Notes: generated from the sequence alone by a model not told the origin. 64,000 bases of DNA from Linepithema humile (GCF_040581485.1 NC_090131.1:20472532-20536531), one strand, 5' to 3'. Counted from the first letter of the stretch, positions 1 to 14,404 are shown. Numbers and translations: made by a program.

Positions 1-618
1 TTTGCTTGTATTGTATAGCAAACAAATTGCTCAATGCTTTAACGCGGAAAATAAACAAATACGATGAAAGCGTACAAACGAGTTATAGTTCCCCAATTAA
101 TTGACCAAAACGAATAAGCTAATAACACTTTAATCGAATAATCGTTCATTCGCTCGTTTAATTACTCGGTCGAGCTAAGTGCACGCACGATCTTGATAAG
201 TGATGATTTTATACTCTTTGCATCTAAATTTCAATGCCCGATTTTCGTATATAGAAATAACACAAAGTGCAAGTCTATCGTCGTAAATACTCGCATCAAT
301 CATTTGCCGGACAATTGTCGCCGTATTTTTAATTGTCGTTTTTCTCAAAGCCGACTTCGATTAATTAACCGTCTAACTAACGCGCGCAAACGATCTAATC
401 GTCAGGTAATGCATTATTTATCAATGACGCGCTAATTACTCCGCTACGGACAAGAATTAACGAGAACGTATCTCGCGCCATTCGCGTTGCGCGCAAACAT
501 TTATTTTCTAATTTCCCTCCATTCAATTACTACCCTCGAGAAGTATTACGATTCGATCGCCTTATCTTATATTTACACGTCTTTCTTTCATCCCTCGACT
601 GGCGACACCACTCGTTCA

Positions 619-636
619 CGCGCGCGCGCGCGCGCG
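619..636. repeat. (CG)n dinucleotide run
   Basis: Nine CG units in a row, in a GC-rich patch (about 600-720). A similar run is at 9261-9275. Potential Z-DNA. Confidence 0.9.
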
Positions 637-2871
637 ATCGTTCTTTTTTTTCCTCGATTGTTTTGTCTTACATAATGTAGGATGCCGTAGGCGCCTGGGG
701 AAGTTTATAGCGCGCGCGTGGACCAACTCGTAGCAAAGAGGATGAAAAGACGAGAAAAAGAGAAACAGATCCGTACACAACGATGGGCAGGAATGTTTCT
801 CGGGCTGTGGCGGCGGCTTAACTGAGCGTAATGAAAATAAAAGAGAAAAGGACGAGAGAAAGAGAGAGAGAGAAACGTGGAGGTTGTGGTTGACGGAGAA
901 GAACAGAAGGAGGCTTCCTCATTCAGGTCGCTATTTCTCCCTGCTCAGTGAGACGGCTAATAATACCTTCTTCTTGCAACATTTTCCTTTGACTGCTTCC
1001 TACGCGAGATAAGGTCGCGGAGGAGATCGCTTCCTCCTCTCGAGATCAACTTCGTCCAGGAATCCAGGAATCCCGTTGCGGGTCGTGGATACTTAGCGCG
1101 AATATCCCCGCTCCAGAAGAGAAGATCTCACCTGGGGAGCAGAATCTCGCTCGCGATCTCCGGAACAGTTTCCGCTCCGTTAGTCGCGTCTGCGCCCGTA
1201 GACGAGATCCCAGAGCGGTGTGTTTAATATTACTTATTCCACTCGTTCGCAGCAGAACCGGCGACGGAAATAGGTGGAAAGAGAAATCTGAGTATTTGTC
1301 AAATCGTCGACGAGTATTTTCGAAAAGGAAAACGCCTTTTTTTCTTTCAATAGCGTTTGCAATCTTATCTATGCTTCTTTTTTTATGACGTATTGATGTT
1401 TAATTTTTATTTGATATAATAAACTATAATAAATACATATAATGAATAATTATAAACTAATATTAATATTAATATAATAAAAAATGATTAAAATTTTTAT
1501 ATTGCTATATTAACTTTATAATATTATTCTGGCGTTATAAAATTTAATTACTTTTGATTTAACAGGATAAAGCTATATAGATTTTAATTTCGTAAATGGA
1601 ATAAAATAAATTGTCAATAAAATAATTTTTCGAGCGTATTTGTGAAATAGATATCAAAAATATGAATTATAACAGAGTGGCACAATGAAAAGATTGTTAA
1701 ACGATAGCTATGAGAAATGTAAAGCTGTAAAGCGGTGAAAACGATACTAATAAGTACGAGAGATAGAGATAGCTGAGAACGTTATTGATGCGCGATGAAT
1801 TATTTATCAAAAATGATATGTTCGCTCAAGAGTAGAGTTCTTCTTTAGCACTAACTCGATTTCTTCGTATTATTTTAAAATGCGAATGTACGACGTACAA
1901 TTTGCCAGGAAAGAATCTTTTCTGCCATCCGTGGAAGCTTCTTACTTCTTCGCGAGCTAGATTTTCGTCTCGTCGTTAACAAGATATCTAAATATTCTTT
2001 CTTTACCGTTGGAGGATCGGTCAACTTGAAACTAGTATATACTAGCTTCATGGAACATTGAAAGAAGGAGAAAGAGAGAACTCCAGGTTTGCTCGCAGTT
2101 AATCGTAATGTGCCAAGAGGAAAGTAATGCGCGCGCGCACTCGCGCGAGATAAAATCGTTTCTCCGCTCGCTGTTTGCGCGATTATTCGAGCAACTCGTG
2201 GATTATCCGACAAGAATCTCACTCACGGAATTATGCGTATCGCCTACGCCCAGTCCATGAATTGTATCTCTATCTCGCTCTCGGAAGTCTGGCTGATATC
2301 GATGCGATGCGATGTATGTGTACGTGTGTGGTCTGCATGTTCTATTTCCGTGACGTTTACGTCCTCGCGGCTTCGAACGAACGGATCAGAGCGCCTCGTT
2401 TAATGACGTCGAAACAAATGCTATCTTTACGATGAATATAATATATATGAATGGAACGGACATTCTGTGACATCTCCAGCGAGTAGAAGTGCCTTGAAAT
2501 CTAATCGAATACTTTTACTGACAATAAGTGACAGACAACGTATATTGTTACGTATTTGTTTTCCTCTTCTCAAGCAAGAATTTATTCGTATCTTGTCAAT
2601 TTTGATTAGATTTTCTTGAAAATTTTATAAAGCAATTTATATTATTTCATTTCATGATGATATTAATACTACATTGTACTATATTTTTTTTTCTACAATA
2701 ATGCGCAGACGGATATTTTAATTTTTCACAAAATTATAAGAAATGTTTTATCAGTGTATATTTTTGAGAATAGTAATATATCGAGAAATTTTTTTATACG
2801 TAAAACGTTTTGGTTGTTAAATTTGAAATTTAATTTATGCAAAACTTATAATGACATGTATATTTTAGGAA

Positions 2872-2893
2872 CTTTACACTTTACACTTTACAC
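2872..2893. repeat. (CTTTACA)3 short tandem repeat
   Basis: Three exact 7-bp units followed by cgtgg. No function is seen. Confidence 0.9.
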
Positions 2894-4424
2894 GTGGAAA
2901 ACGCGTGAAGGGTCGAAGACGAAAAGCTTATTTCCAAACTTGAGAATGCTTGGAGTATCACAAAAGTAGGAAATTATGCATATAAATCGAAAAGTAAGGC
3001 GATTATGATGCTGTTTAAAGCGTTATTAGTATGCCGTAGCATGCGTGGAAAGCGACACGAGGCGCGGTGAAACTTAACAAGAATATCGATTTCGCATTTT
3101 GCCGATCGGTTCTTTAAATAGCCGGGTGCGCGCGCGCGGTACGATGATGATACCCGCCTCTAGACTCCGACGAAGTTGGTTAAAACGCTTACTGTGGTGT
3201 GTTGCGCTGGGAAATCAAATGAGTGTTTATCACGCAGCGGTGAGCGCGGTCTTATTTTTTGGAAGCACGCTGGAAAGCGCGTAACGGCAAAGTGGTACCG
3301 GACGGACGCGGGGATATTATGGTGGATTAGCTCCTGATTTATTAATCCACTTTTCTCAACGGCACCGCTGTCGCTGGTTGAGTGAATCCACGCGAGGGAA
3401 AGATCTTTCTTCTTTCGCAGCTAGCAGTATTATCTTCCGGTAGAAAAAGATCCTGGGAACGTGCGCGGCGAGAGAAGGAGAGACAGTGAAAATACCGTCA
3501 TCGTTTCTTCTTTATCCACACGCTTAATGCGTTCGCCATTTTCAGCGGTGAATTTTTCTGGACGATAAAGGCCACAGAATTCGCTTCCGTCCGCGAAGAT
3601 CGATGGACGGACAGCGTCCGTCCCGATGCTATCCGGAGCATCGATTTTCCTGTCGCGGAGAGAAAATGTTTTCGATTAGCACGATGACGGCGACGAATCC
3701 GCGACAATTGAAATTCGCAGGTTTCTCTTGTGGAGATTTGAAACGATATATAAATTTTTGAACGCATATTTTTGATTTATCGTTTTTTATTCATTTTGTT
3801 ACATAAAGTATTTTTTTTTTTATATTAGAAAAAAATTAGGCTTTGAGAGCAATAAAGTTAATAGCGACTGCTATAAGTGATAAAAAGTATTGAAACTGCT
3901 GTTGCGAATTGAAGCGAGTTCATCGAATCGCGTTTTGGCGCAGTACAGATTTGATGGTTTTATTATCGCGAGGTTGACGATAGACGGAGTAGAGAAAGTT
4001 CAAAGCCCTTCTGATTTCAAGACCGCTTTCTCGTTGCGTTTTGATGAGGGAAAACGATGGTAGCGAGCTACTAGTAGTCACCAACGGAATACGAAACAGC
4101 AGGAACGGCTCCAGGAAAAGCAGCTTTGTGAGCAAGGTTAGAGTAACCGGCTGTCGTTTGAAAGTACACTTTGTATATTGGGATGAAGCGACGACGGCGA
4201 CGAGATGCTGCGATGTTAGGCTAGGTCACAGCACCGAATGCGGAAAGCGGAGAGAGTCTCTTTGACTTGACGTCTTGATAACGTTCGAGTTTTCGCTGAG
4301 TCGCTCGATGCTTATGCTTTTAAACTTTTCGCTCACAAATTAGCGTAAGCAAATGGTGGCCGATGACGAGAGAATCTTGCTGTCTAATGTTTTTTATTTA
4401 GTTTAATCCGCTGTAATATAAGCT

Positions 4425-4627
4425 GTCGTCTGGATTGTCGCACAGAACTGCTATTAAATGATAATTTATTAAATTTATTCTTATATGATTTCAAAAAGTA
4501 AATACTTCATAATTTGTTATTTTTCGTCGCCTGGATTCTCGCATAGAATTGCTATTAAATAATAATTTATTAAATTTATTCTTAAATAATTTTAAAAAGT
4601 AAATATTCCATAATTTATGTTATTTTT
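4425..4627. repeat. Tandem duplication, 101-bp unit, two copies
   Basis: Copy 1 (4425-4525) and copy 2 (4526-4627) both run from gtcgYctggatt through ctattaaat and ttattaaatttattctta to cataattt and ttattttt. They differ by scattered substitutions and a small insertion near the end, so the duplication is not very recent. There is no coding content. Confidence 0.85.
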
Positions 4628-7600
4628 CTTGTATACATGTGTAATATTTATGTATCACACAATAATCGCAATCATCTATAGTACAGATTCTATACTGTGT
4701 ACGGTGGATGACCATGGTTCTTGATCGGATAAAGCTCTGATCTTCTCGAAGGCAAACATGCACAGAATAGTTGTCGTGACATCGGAAAACATGATATTAA
4801 ACATACGTGATATACCGAAGGTCGTTTCTATCCTATGATCGCGGCAACGCGCGACGAGAGAAAATGAATATGCACGGGAAAAAATCACATTTTCTTGTTT
4901 TTCTTTGAACCGATGCGGAAAGCAAAAATAGGACGGTTTATTTCTCAAACTTTCTATCGACAGCTTTCCCGAGCTTACATCTCTTTTAGATCTGGCGTAT
5001 GTATCTCGTTTTGTTCTGGACTTATATTCTTTTTTCGAAGGTATCTATGAATTAGTTCAGATATTAGAACAGATATTAATAGTTATTAAAGTTAATAATA
5101 ATAATGATGTTTATAACTTCTATTAGAGACACTCGTGCATTTATTAGAAAGTTTGCGAGCCATTAGCAATCGATTGCGTCCGCCTATGATTATTGAGCAA
5201 TTTGCTCGGCTCGAAGATTACTATCCGACTAAAAAGATTTGGCGATTTTTCGCCGATGCTTCGCGTTTTCCCTTCGAAGAGCAAAGGATCGTATTTCGCT
5301 CAGTGTGCGGTCAGGGTCATAAGCTCTCGCGCGGAGCAAAGTCATTGCCGATGAGGACGTCGATAGAGTGAAGTTGGAATAACTATTGCTGCGGCTGTAG
5401 ACTGGTAAATATTTGTGGTGTTCGTGCGTGAAGAGCTATGGATAATTTATGCATCTACCAGGCGCAACACCTCCTTGCATCGTATCGTTGCATCTAGAGC
5501 CCCCCTCGACGAGCATTTAAAGCCTCTGAAGGCATGCGACGTCGGCGGCCCGCCGTGTATATCCGCTCTTTATCTTTCAATCTCTGTTCCGTTCTTCGCT
5601 TTACGCTGTTTCTTTTTATCACATGATTGGCGCCCGCGCATATCGTCGGTATCTTTCGACATAATAGGTGTAATCCGGGGAAATATGTTCTAGCCATCGG
5701 GATAATAAGTTACAAAGTATCCGCTGCATTCTTTAATGTGTTACTCGAAGAAAGGCGCGTAGTAGATGAGCTGTTTCATCCCGATAAGTAGCTCGTTCGA
5801 TCATACGAATTAGCATACTAGCCACGATATCGTGTTCGAATTTAATTTTTCATCAATTTCAGTACAATTTTTTTGGTAATTTATTAACTTATATGTATTT
5901 ATTCTTTTTAATACAAAATATATTTTTGAAAATAATTGAGAAATAGATTAAAAAATTGAAAAGTATCTGCAACAATCTCGGTTACTATTCTAATAGAAGT
6001 TTCAGATTTTATAGTGCTATAGAGCACACAAAAGTGACAAACGGGAGTAGCAACTGAAGTTCTCTTTGTTCAATTTTACCGCCGCTCATCTGGTCGCTGA
6101 AACTCGTCCGGTATGAGGTTAAGGATCTCGATTGAGCCTCTGTTTAACCGCGTCTCTGTGTGTAGTATCTGTGGTAGGTCGAGACCCAATTACAATGTGC
6201 CTCTCTTCGGCGAAAACTTGAACGGACCGCAAAATTAGACGTTTGAAAGGGGTCGATAAAATTACAGGCTTAACACATCGCTAGTCGTGCTCGTCGTGAA
6301 AACGATCGTAATTGTTTCGTGACATTTCGATTTAAAATATGAAATACCGAATGGAATATTTTCTTCCACGTTATTCAAGCGTCGCTATCATATATCGCAA
6401 AATTTATACGTTAGCGTGAGCGCTTGTGATATATTTTTTATTCAACTTTATCATGTGACATGTTAGCTCTGCTTATTTATGATCCATAATTTTTTCACAC
6501 TCCGCATCCAAAGAAAGAACTGTCAGAAAAATCCCAGTAGAAATAAACAGCAATATAATATCGGTACGTGCAATTTTCCGATGGCGAATAGTAAAAGCTG
6601 ACGCGTGACATGTGGAATATATCTCGACGTTACGATCCAGTAAATCTAATTTTGTATCGAGCACAGAGATATGGCAATTTACTACTACTCAATACGTTTC
6701 GTGTGACGGAAACATTCATGGATGTTGTACGACGTCGTACGTACGTACGTACGTTCAAGCGCCGTACTCTATATTTGTCTCGCGGATATTATTTAACACG
6801 TCTAATTTTGTTCTGTGACCTCACTCTTTTCCATACTCCGGTTTATGACACCGACGTGGTAGGTCACATTCGATCCAAGCGCGCATTTTGTTCGCTTTTC
6901 AAAACTGAGGCTCAGGTATTTGATCAATTTCTAGAATGGATCTCGGCCACTCGGCCGGGTCAGATCTTTTGAGCTGGCCTCATACCGACACGGCATGTAC
7001 ACACCTGTGCCTGTGTATGTTCGAAAAAAAAACTTTTCCAGCCAACTGGTCAGCTAAAGCCAGCGAACGTACAGCATAGCCTGTAATCTCCACCCGACTC
7101 GATGGGTGTAATTGGATCTTTCGACTCATTCGATCGCCCTCGCGAGAGACCGTTAAAGAAATTTCGATCGCCAAATCCTTCCCGATATCACTGACAATTC
7201 GCCAACCAATCGCAATCTCGTTTACATTAGACTTCAAGTACACTTATTTCTCTTCTGATGTTAAAGCAAATTTAAATATTATAAGAACTTGTGTGAGAGA
7301 CGAAATAATTTAGATTTTAATGAGTTTGCGAAAGGGGAGAAGTAGTATTTTTTATTGTAATAAAATTGTTAAAATTGAAATTATTTATACATACATTTAT
7401 ACGAAAATAAATGTAATATTAAAAAATTATCAGTTTCAGATTAATATTACATTTTTTTATAATTTTATATTACATTTTATAATATATTTTTTATAATATT
7501 ACATTTAATTTAATATTACATTTTGTTAATGTAACAAGATAAAGATATATTAATACATTCCAAAAAAACATTATTATCGATTATTTTTTCGCAATTTACC

Positions 7601-7769
7601 TCGAGTTTTCAAATTGAGGTCTGCGAACTCTTCGAAGTCTGTTGGAAGTTTCGCAGTTTCCTATTATGCGGTGGTGGCGCGGCAGTACAATCCGCATGTA
7701 ATCGAAAGAATGCCAGAGTGGGTAGTGGTCGGCAAGCTCTGCAAGTATTTGGACGTTGTAGGAAGTACG
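4628..7769. other. No gene seen
   Basis: Mixed AT-rich and CpG-rich non-coding DNA. A degenerate atattacattt repeat fills much of 7380-7540. The palindromic CGTA tract is listed separately. Short frames on both strands have no recognisable domain. Confidence 0.5.
6727..6754. repeat. Palindrome plus (CGTA)n run
   Basis: GTACGACGTCGTAC (6727-6740) is a perfect 14-bp palindrome. It merges with four self-complementary CGTA units to 6754, so the whole tract can form several alternative hairpins. Confidence 0.85.
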
Positions 7770-8290
7770 CAGCGAGCATGCCAGTCAGCCAACCAGGCAG
7801 CCAGTCAGTCAGTCAATCAGCCAGCCAGCCAGTCAGTCAGCCAGCTAACCAGCCAGTCAGCCAGCTAACCAGATAGCCAACCAGTCTGCTCGCCTGCCTG
7901 CCTGTCTACCTGCTTGGCTGCCTGGTTGCCTGCCTGTCTATCTACCTGCCTGCCTGCTTGCCTGCTTGCCTTGCCTGCCTGGCTGGTCGATCAATATTGC
8001 CATGGCTACGACGTGCAACGTGGAGGAGAAAGAAGAGTAGGCGGAGTAGGTGGCGGCTGGCTGGCTGGCTGACTGGCTGGCTGGCTGGATGATTGGATGG
8101 TTGAATGGTTGGATGGTTAAATGGTTGGATGGTTGGATGACTGGATAGTTGGATGGCTGGTTGCCTGGCTGGCTGGCTAGCTGACTGGCTGGTTAGCTGG
8201 CTAGCTGGTTGGCTGGCTGACTGACTGGCCGGCCGGCTGGCTGACTAGCCGGCCGGCCGGCCGGCTGGATCGGCTGAGGGACTGATAGAG
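7770..8290. repeat. Compound tetranucleotide tract with inverted polarity
   Basis: From about 7778 to 7885 the + strand is built of CCAG, CAGT and CCAA units. It then changes to CCTG/CTGC/TCTA units (about 7887-7990). After a short unique stretch it continues as GGCT, GACTGG and GGATGGTT units from about 8050, ending in CCGG-rich units near 8270. The first block is roughly the reverse complement of the last, so the tract is both a microsatellite and a large imperfect inverted repeat. Any open frame through it is an artefact of the repeat. Confidence 0.85.
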
Positions 8291-9259
8291 GGGTGGTTGC
8301 TTATGTCCTGGTTACACACCGTCGAGGGGGTTGGGAAGCAGCGGGACTGATTCTTGGAGGGTTGGTTGCGTGGGCAGGGGGCCGCTTGCACAGGGGAGGG
8401 AGGCTACAACGTGGTAGTAGAAATACGTATTACTACGTCACGAGACCTACACCTTGCCCCACCGCGTCTCGACCAAGAGCCCACCGACCGAGCGACCCCG
8501 AGCGTTTCTACTCGTGCGCGCGATTCATAACAAGTTACGGACTACTCGTCGTCGTCTCTCGCGCTCGCGTCAGACCGCGAGGAGAAAAGCAAGAGAGGTC
8601 GGCGCACCGCGGATATTTCCACCGCAAAACCACGCAGTCAGTCAGCATTTATACGATTGCTCTACTTTGCCGGTGTAAATCTTCGCTGTCTCGCCTCGGG
8701 CTGTGGCATGTTCTATACCGTCAAATGCATCTGTAAATTAAGAAGTTAGATTCTTGTCTCGAAACTAACATTTCAATTAATAATCTACGACTTAATATTT
8801 TATGTTATTTTCTACGTAAAGAAAATATCAGAAATTTTTATAATTAATTATTTTATAAAAAAAACTTTCAGAAAAAGAGATAGAGAGAGGTTAAAAGCAT
8901 TTTATCTTCACAATTGAACAGTGAATGTAAACTGAAAATTGCGATCTGTCTCAGTAAAAAATATTTTCACATAAAACGTCTCACATATTTACACAAATAC
9001 TTTGGAATATTAGATCCTTGAATTTTAGTGTTCTTGTTTTTACTGGTTTTGCACTATAAAACATATTTTACTTGAGCACTTTTTCCGTGACTTGCCGATT
9101 TCTATTCATCTAGATCTAGAACATTGTGATAGAAGCGCGGGCAGCCATTGGTGCAAAATAGAAGAGTAAGCATTATACGATGGTTGTATCGATTCTCGAT
9201 ATCTCGCTCTGGTCTTGACGTCGTCAAGTAATCGGTAACGCGAATCGTGTCGTCGCCGT

Positions 9260-9276
9260 GCGCGCGCGCGCGCGCA
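9260..9276. repeat. (CG)n dinucleotide run
   Basis: An alternating purine-pyrimidine GC run of 15-17 bp next to a CGTCG-rich segment. No gene is seen around it. Confidence 0.9.
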
Positions 9277-12060
9277 TTTCTCACTATTCGATGTACGACC
9301 GCATTTACGACCTATTTCGCTAGATCTCGAGTATAAATGAGGACCACCTGTCGTTGACATCTCTGACCAATTAACTACGCAGAAACGCTGGGCCTGCCTG
9401 GTCGTCACACTCAATCGTTTGCGATTAATTTCGTGAGGCCTCGAATATGAACGTCAGGATCTGTCGCTGACATATACTTTGCCCATCTTGGATATGCGTA
9501 AAGAACTTCGAAATTTATCTCTGTGTAAAGAATTCTAATTAAAATCGATATGGAATAAATCCGTTTTTCATTATTGTACGGTTTAACAAAGTGAATATGA
9601 TGCGAAGCGGACCGCATATTCTAATCATAAATCAATTGCTTAATGCGTATTTCGCATGGAGCAATGAACAAAAGATAATTTGTAAATAGAATATATGACA
9701 TAAAAGAGAAAAAAGTATTGATATTTCGTACTTTATTCTTGTTCAATGGTTCGCAATTTATTTGGAATCACATAGTTTAATATGCGGTTACAGAGCTTAC
9801 ATTGCAATTGTTACGGTCGTTTGTTTTAACGAGTCACACAATCTTGTTTTTTTTTTTGTGTATAATATTTATGAATATTATTTACCAATTTATTTTATTT
9901 GTTGCGAAAGCTTTTATATTAGGTGCAGTTTATTTTTGGCTCGCAGACCGGAAGAGACTTATCGTTGTAGCCAGCTCATCTGTATTTTAATAGATGCACG
10001 CTTCACTGAACCAGACCTCTATATCGCGACGATGTCGACGGATGAACTTTTTGTTCCGCGCTCGTTTGTGCTCGCGCGTCTCTCTATTCCGCGCGCGTTT
10101 TACGCAGGGTGCGTCGGGAATGCTGGTGCGCCTCGTGCATTTTGCACACACAGCGGCTTATTAACAGCCCGAGTTATTCGATTACGTTGTAATCCTTCCA
10201 TCGTAGTGCTCCGTGCTTGCGGAATTAATCTCTTTCCTTCCCCACATTGTGCGATTTGCGGGAAAAAAGCTGAACACGAGATATTATAGTCTGTGAAAAT
10301 CAATAATCTACTTATACATTTTTCACCGCTTACCTGGAAAAATGCGTGTTTTTTTTTTACTTTTATTAAAAATATTAAGTTTCTTAAACAGACTTTAACA
10401 AAAATCAACTAATTAATGTTTAGAAGATAATAAGAATTTGTGAAAAAGAATTTTCTTCTTAAGACTGACAATAATACACAATTTAATTTTCTGTTCGGAT
10501 TTGAAAGTTAATATGTAGTTATGTGTAGACAATTTATATGAATTAAAAAGTCTTCCGGCATGCCCGACTTAGCATTCGATTACGTTAATTCTTCACCTAT
10601 GATTCCACACTATATTTGTTTTGTAAATGCTGTTTGTTTCATGTAAGCATATTTCAACTATAGTCTTGTTATTAATGTGCTATAAATAAACTGTGCATAA
10701 TCATGCATAAATCGAGGCATGTATAAAACTTGAGAATATTGTATGCAACGGCGAATTGCGCGTCACCGCATGTGGAGAGGTTTTGCTCGAAGGAACACGC
10801 GGTAGTAGAGACTGCCAACGTTTCGCTACAATGTAGGCCGGGAAAGGGTTTTCGTTCCGCACGCGTGGCGTGCGCACGATCCCTCTTTACTTTCGTGCGC
10901 AGGACGCGCCGCAAACAGCAGTGTATTCCGTGTGCTCCGCCAGTAGGCCTATATTTGTCGCCCTGACTATGAGACTTCGACTTCCTTTGTTTCACGGTTC
11001 GCCTGCGAAGGCGGAACGCCGCTGCGGCGTGCAACATTGTAAAGCCGCAAGAAAGTACGTGGGACGGCGCGCGGTGCAGAGCGGCGGCGGAATCGATTCA
11101 TCGCGTAGGCACTGAGCGTGGAAGGTTCACAATTGATCGATCCTCGTCGTCGTCTTACGTCGTCGTCCTACGCGCAAGGTTCCAGACTATCCGCGTGCGT
11201 TTTCCGTCTGTTGAACGGTCTCGCTTCCTCTTCGATTTGCAGCAGGAGAATCTCTTCCGCTATCTCAATGCGATTTGGAAGCATTTCCAAGCTGATGTCG
11301 GCGCCAATACGCCGCGATTAAGCACGGTCGATTTGGACCATACTTGAAAATGGCCCTCATTCGGCGAGTTATAGCATTAATAATGCGGACAAATAAGTTT
11401 AATAGATTTAAATTAAAGTATTGAAGAATGTTGATGAAAATAATGTAATCATTTTTTTAAGTACTCTAAGAAACTAAAATGAGAAGATTTGGGGAAATTT
11501 TAATTAAACTTAATCGAATTTTTAAAGACCTCTTAATTAAATGCAAATTAAATTTAATTTTTCCTGCAAAAACTGATGTAAAATTCATTCTCGTCACGAT
11601 AGCTTTTTTGCTACATGTAGGAAGTTTTTTCGCTACAATTTAGGCTTTATTCTTCATACGAAAATGTATCAAAACAATGCGTTGCAAACTGAGTAATTGC
11701 GCTTCGGGAAATAAAAAATTTGTGAAGTATATTAATCGGTTTTATGACTCATGCTCGCTCATGTGGAAAGGTTCTGTCTACCATAACATAAGCTTGCTAT
11801 GGGGAAGTATTAGCAACTTGAAACATAAAGCATGAATTGTATCGTCTAGTCTATTTGTCATTGTGTCTAATTGTAAGATTTCAATTTTAAGTTAATGATT
11901 CATTTTATTTTAGACTCGAAATTATAAGTTCGAATTAATGAGAATAAATATGCTATTATTTTTTCTCATAGTTATTGCTAACTGCAGCATAATCATAGTA
12001 TGATCATGGCTGTTGACTTTTAAACATTATATTTGAAAGTTTCAATTTAATCTGTTTAAT

Positions 12061-12105
12061 TCTACTTATAAAGTTACTACACTTATAAAGCTTCTACTTA
12101 TAAAG
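12061..12105. repeat. Short tandem repeat with CTTATAAAG core
   Basis: The core cttataaag occurs three times at 15-17 bp spacing, with ctac or acta before each copy. Each core is itself palindromic (CTTATAAG-like). Confidence 0.8.
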
Positions 12106-14404
12106 CTCTTCCTGATTAAATAATTCTGAATCTATTTGTTGTTATCGAATACAGATTAATCACTTGCGTTCATTGACGTTAATTTTTTTTATTCCACGTA
12201 AAATATTCTGCATCCCAATGTGTTTTTGTTTTCTTTCATTGTTATTTCGCCGGACGCGAGTAACCTACTGCCTTCGTCGTTCCTATTACCTCGAGGCAAA
12301 GCGTGCCTCTCGTGTCGTAATTCGCGTTCACGTGAATGCAGTCGACGGCGGTGCCTCGAGACTCGCTCGAGCATTCATACGAGTGCAACGTACGCGCGTA
12401 GCTTCGCTTTCAGGGACGGCGCCGTTTTGCATCGTCATCGAGAACGGCAGTGCAATCGCGAATAGTAGCTCCTTCAGAAACGGATTTTATGTTTTCAAGG
12501 GAAAAGGGCAGAGGATAAAATTATAATTAAAGATACTTAATAGCCTCTTTAAGTATGAATATAATTAACTAGCTTGAATAGTTGAATGAATTTAGGTTTG
12601 AGAGCGTGTAAATATGCCGTAAAACTGTGTGTAGTACTTCAAGCTGTAAGCTTTAAAATTTGCAGAGCTCGCATAGGAAGATATGAAAAGCATTGAGGTA
12701 CAATTTAGTCTCTCTTTTTCTCTTTTTTTTAAATTCTGATTTATTTTATTTTAGTTGAAGTCGGAATGAGATATTATTTTACAATTTTATTGGAGTTATT
12801 CTGCTGTTAAATAAATGGCCGAATTTTTCAAGACTACAAGCTTGTTAGATCAATCTGAATATTATTACGACGAGCAATTCTTAGCAATTATTACATATCG
12901 ATCATAAAAAGGAAATAATTGATCTTATGCAATTTCCTGGATAGAATTAAGTTTGCAGAAAATCAAGTATTAAACTGTGTCGCCAATAGCCGATTCGTCC
13001 GTCCCTGTTCACTTGAGCAAGAACGACATAGTACGGCGTAGTATGTCGTATCTCAACTTTACACGCAACACGCACGGGGTGCACTCGAAGTATTCGTATG
13101 CACCGGCCAGCCTTTCGCAGTGGTGAGACGAGCAGGACGCGACGGGAACGCGTGTAAAAGTTAATTCATACTTGCGTGTAGCGATAAAAGAATATTTTTT
13201 CACATTGTGAGGATTTCAATGAATAAAAAGAAAAACTTATTTTTCTCTGTTTATATATAAATCGACACATGTAGAAAACGGGAAAGAATTCTTCTGGAAA
13301 AATTATTGGAAATATAAGAGATTTAAGTACACCAATTACTTCAACGCATACATTAATATTTCATCTGCCAGCCTATATTTTTTTATATTTTATAAATATA
13401 ATTAAGTGCTTATATCATGCGTAAATAAGTATTAACATTCACATGGCGGACAAACGCAGTAAGATGACTTAAAACCAATGAACGAAGCCGTAGCAATCGT
13501 AAGGTCTTACAGGCACGCGATTCAAACCGAGTCGGCTTAAATTCGATACGTGCGCACTTTCTCGTTAATGAAAACTTTACTGCGCACCCACGCCGCGCGG
13601 AGTCGCTGACGTTTTAATTGGATCGCCATCTTTTTAATTGGATTCGGAATTAATAGCGATGCCAGCGACCAAGTTGTCGCGATTGTACGAGGGTGACCTA
13701 CGGTCGCAATCTTCGCTCGCTGATTGTAATCAACCAACCATCTTATACACAAATGTTCAGTCGTTTAAAGTGCCACAAAATTCTTATACATGAATTGTGT
13801 AATATTGTAGTATTATATAATTACTTTACGTTGGAATACACGGGCAATATTATGTAAAATGTGCGAATTCGCGAAATTTAATCTTTTTAAAACTTGGTGA
13901 TTTCGTAACTTTTTGCATAACATTGTTATAGAATACTTTTCTATCTTTGAATTGGTTCGCTGCGTATTAGCGTACAGACAATTTGTGCTTATTTATGAAA
14001 CGTTGCGAAACAAATTTCTTCGAGTAACCTGCTGTCGAGAGAATTGCGCCCCCCCCCCTCCCCCCTGTAATAAACAGGAAATCTCCGTGACCGTGTCACG
14101 ATACGGTCAGCCTTGGTGTCGGTGCGAAAGAATACAGCGGCGGCGGCTGGTCGCGACTTGTCCGAAGGTCGCTGTCATAATTCAGCGTAGGTCACGTTCG
14201 GGTTCGGCGCTGTCGCGTTGCTCGCGAGAGGCCGACTTGTGAATATCTTGCGGTAACTCGCACCAAGAGGAGCGTGGCGCGGTGGGATGCGAGGCGAGAG
14301 GAGGCGCGAGAGAGCGAACAAGCGAGCGAAGGGGCCACAGGCTACCGGATGTGACGTACTGGTTCGTCTAAACATAGACACGCAGCGTGCAACTCGCGAC
14401 GACG

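Larger units (their letters stand above)
1..4424. other. No gene seen
   Basis: GC-richer patches (about 600-1250, 2090-2420 and 3050-3480) alternate with AT-rich blocks (1370-1700 and 2600-3000). Apart from the CG run and the 7-bp tandem repeat I see no supported feature. The patch at 1000-1230 is CpG-rich and could be regulatory. Confidence 0.5.
8291..14403. other. No gene seen
   Basis: CpG-rich pieces (8330-8730, 10730-11330 and 12230-12470) lie between AT-rich blocks. The frames at 8293-8736, 9762-10289 and 12164-12526 are short, overlap other frames and carry no motif I recognise. A C-homopolymer-rich patch lies at 14049-14066. Confidence 0.5.
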
